The position numbers were made by a program, and so were the translations under genes. Under the pieces are notes generated by a model. The model did no database searches. It was given only the letters and a program-made list of their open reading frames with translations, and was not told the DNA's origin. From Burhinus oedicnemus (Eukaryota > Chordata > Aves > Charadriiformes > Burhinidae), in assembly GCA_008921705.1 (NCBI GenBank), contig VFFE01009205.1, positions 491,025 through 555,024 of the forward strand: a stretch of DNA of 64,000 bases. Direction: 5' to 3'. Of the stretch, positions 62,398 through 64,000 are shown in pieces. How positions within the stretch are numbered: position 1 is the first letter of the stretch; each line of letters begins with the position of its first letter.

Positions 62398-62493
62398 AAA
62401 GGTTTCTGCCATGGTGCATGACAACATCTGTCAGCACCTGTCGTTGTTAACCAAAGCCGTCCACAGAGACCTCATGCAGAAGACCAAAGACAG
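62398..62493 (+). CDS. Candidate 96-nt exon of an unrecognised gene
   Basis: Starts after AATCTATCTTCTCTGAGCAG and ends at AAGACAG/GTAAAA. Only one frame is open: one base, then 31 codons beginning KVSAMVHDNICQHLSLLTKA and ending RDLMQKTKD, then AG. Third positions are rich in G and C (GCC, ATG, GTG, GAC, AAC, ATC, CAG, CAC, CTG), unlike the 40% G+C surroundings, as expected of vertebrate coding DNA. The peptide looks amphipathic and helical. A VHRDL string recalls a protein kinase catalytic loop, but the D-F-G and lysine motifs are absent, so it is not called a kinase. Both flanking introns are phase 2. I do not recognise the gene. Confidence 0.5.
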
Positions 62494-63047
62494 GTAAAAG
62501 CCTTACATTAAATTCAAGCCTTTTCAATCCAGTCAAGCTGACATCGTTCCTTGTTGCCTGATTAGGGGGATCCCAGCACCTTTGAAGATGCCTTTCCATA
62601 GCCATGGCACACAGGCACTGGTGACAGTGCCAGCTGGGGAATTTGGTGGAAAAACTTGATGCGTAACTCCAGTTTGTTACATTTCATCACAGGGGAGTTT
62701 TTTTAGATGTTAGTGTAAAATGCTGATTTCCCTCCTTTAAAAAGAGGCAAGCCACCAAAAGACATCTCTCAATATTGATTTCTTCTCTTTCTGGTGCATT
62801 GATGTGTGGGCATTATCTTGCATGTTTGTACATATGGCAAAATCAGTGGCATGTGAATAAGTGTGCTGCTTGATCAGGCCTTTGTCTGCGTGCATGTTTG
62901 AGTAGAGTACAGTTCCCCCCCTTTTCCTTCATCCTTATTAATGTCTCCTTTTTCTTGGTCCTCTTCTCTTTTTTTTTTTTTTCCCTCTCCCTCCATCCCC
63001 CCCCTCCTTGCAAACTTCTGCCACGCACTGCTTCTTCCTCCCTCCAG
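62494..63047. other. Putative intron with T/C-rich acceptor tract
   Basis: An alternative acceptor at 62565 (CCTTGTTGCCTGATTAG) is also followed by a phase-compatible frame that reaches TGA at 62658. The 3' end, 62968-63047, is a long pyrimidine-rich tract with poly-T and CCCCCCC, ending TCTTCCTCCCTCCAG. Confidence 0.35.
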
Positions 63048-63291
63048 AGGAGCTGATAAGCAGCTGTTTTTGGAGGCACTGCTAATGCCATCCCTCGGGG
63101 GGGTGTGGGCGAGGAGGGGGGCGATGGTGCATGGGAAACCGGGTGTCCCTCATGGAGAGCAGAACAAGTCACCTCCGCAGTCAGCGCAGCAGCCACCCGC
63201 CTTAGGCCTAGGATGCCGACTTTATCTCCAAATTCAGATCTCCTGGTGCACAGCCCAATGCCAGACATGTGCTTTTTTTTTAGATGCCTAA
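63048..63291 (+). CDS. Candidate last coding exon (phase-compatible)
   Basis: After a strong pyrimidine-rich acceptor, the frame that continues from the 62398 exon (one base to complete AG-A, Arg) is open for 80 codons. It begins GADKQLFLEALLMPSLGG and ends at TAA (63289-63291). The other two frames from this acceptor stop within a few codons. The middle (about residues 40-60) is Pro/Gln/Ala-rich. The seven-G and six-G runs and G+C-rich start make codon evidence hard to judge, and the end of the frame runs through a T8 run, so only the first 60 or so bases may be exonic, if any. No obvious poly(A) signal follows closely. Confidence 0.25.
63093..63123 (+). other. G-quadruplex-capable G-rich patch
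   Basis: G7, then TGT, GGG, CGAGGA and G6: at least four G runs of three or more with short loops on the plus strand. It overlaps the candidate last exon. Confidence 0.6.
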
Positions 63292-63399
63292 GGAATTCCT
63301 TGGTATTAAACTTAGAGAGAGACAGGGAGAGAATGTGGCGAGAATACATTGCTTTGTCTGTTTTAGCATGTGCTAACAATAATTCCTGATGCCGTCTCG

Positions 63400-63960
63400 C
63401 AGGGGAGGAATACTGCCATGGTAACTTTTAACATAAGCATGAAATCAGCAAGCTCCACTCTGATATCTCGTGTAATTAAATAGCTAATAATGTACAATTG
63501 TAATTTATAGTAATGCTTTTGATATTTCGTCTTTATCTCGGAGCCCTTACCTCTTGGCAAAGCGTGGTATCAATGTGGACATGGTGCTGAGGGTGGGGCG
63601 AGACAAGAAAGGGATCGGGGGATACCTCATTATAAATGTGAGGCTGGTGCATGAACCGTGTCTGCGGCAATCAAACAGCTAATTGTTATGATTTTGCTGA
63701 TAGTGTCTTAGCTGTAATATCCTGCGCTGTGTCAATTTTTCAACCCTTAATGTAACACATTTGCATATCGAACCATCGCAGTGACTATCCTATCAGCTGT
63801 ACTTGAGTGTGTGAATCAAAAATGCATTGTTCCCTGTGCCCTTCAGCATATCGGATCAAAAAGCAAAGCTAAGAGATAATTTTTATTTCAATTATTTTTT
63901 TGGACTTGGAGAAGTAATCGCATAGACAGTTTCCTTAAAGATAAACCCCTTGCTCATGCA
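63400..63960. promoter_or_regulatory. Candidate conserved non-coding element, largest in window
   Basis: 560 bases with ATGAAATCAGCAAGC, GTGTAATTAAATAGCTAATA, AATCAAACAGCTAATTG, an octamer ATTTGCAT (63759-63766), ATCGAACCATCGCAGTGAC and CATGCATGCGTTAAAATTC. CpG words survive within AT-rich sequence, and there are no simple repeats. It starts where the G-rich 63.05-63.2 kb patch ends. It may be cut by the window edge. Confidence 0.35.
63551..63586 (-). CDS. Candidate 36-nt micro-exon on the minus strand
   Basis: On the minus strand, CCTTTCTTGTCTCGCCCCAC plus CCTCAG is an excellent acceptor, and AAGAG/GTAAGGGC is an excellent donor. They enclose 36 bases, a multiple of three, with two open frames (reading HHVHIDTTLCQE or TMSTLIPRFAK). 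It lies inside a block that looks like a conserved element (63400-63960). A deeply conserved cassette micro-exon of a minus-strand gene would look like this. So would chance: on the plus strand the same DNA is also open (63491-63682). Confidence 0.3.
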
Positions 63961-64000
63961 TGCGTTAAAATTCAGCTTGCAAGGCACCTAGTGTGGCTGA

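Noticed and set aside
62461..62493. VHRDL string resembling a protein kinase catalytic loop
   Set aside because: No conserved Lys/Asn or DFG motif follows, and the exon is too short. Coincidence.
62843..63379. 178-codon minus-strand ORF, the longest in the window
   Set aside because: It owes its length to Lys/Arg- and Gly/Pro-rich low complexity from a poly-T/C and G-rich tract. It has no family signature and is the antisense of a better-supported acceptor and frame.
1..64000. CRISPR array, operon, phage, plasmid or tRNA/rRNA genes
   Set aside because: No regularly spaced repeats, no prokaryotic gene density, and no tRNA-, rRNA- or known microRNA-like sequence recognised on either strand.

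Overview
This looks like 64 kb of a bird nuclear genome. Composition is about 40% G+C, interspersed repeats are sparse, and three pieces match the 3' end of the avian LINE CR1 (28563-28650 minus, 36243-36390 minus, 42145-42252 plus). There are no SINEs and no intact retrovirus or DNA transposon that I can see. Nothing suggests a bacterial, viral or organellar origin. The species cannot be named from the sequence.

Most of the window is non-coding: intergenic DNA, or introns of a long gene. No open frame is longer than expected by chance at this base composition, and I recognise no full-length gene. Real coding sequence here would be short exons, so I searched for splice-site pairs with compatible frames. 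The best case is on the plus strand at 60.8-63.3 kb. A 30-nt and a 96-nt exon (62122-62151, 62398-62493) have good splice sites, each has one open frame, and the two frames agree. They may extend upstream to 60822-60950 and downstream to 63048-63291. I do not recognise the protein. Weaker or non-coding exon candidates lie at 3691-3828, 39128-39172, 47326-47468 and 61557-61646, with a 36-nt micro-exon candidate on the minus strand at 63551-63586.

The second theme is a series of AT-rich blocks full of homeodomain-type cores (TAATTA) and other transcription factor-like words, separated by ordinary sequence: 17.1, 18.9-19.3, 24.5, 25.1-25.6, 41.2-41.9, 44.9, 49.4-49.7, 52.6, 57.5, 59.8-60.1 and 63.4-64.0 kb. 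They resemble the conserved non-coding elements found in gene deserts and long introns around developmental regulators. Conservation cannot be seen in one sequence, so they are hypotheses ranked by appearance.

Other structures are a 49-base poly-T at 8224 with a minus-strand ORF and poly(A)-signal-like words beside it (possible retrocopy), two local tandem duplications (27 and 25 bp), and several homopolymers and microsatellites.
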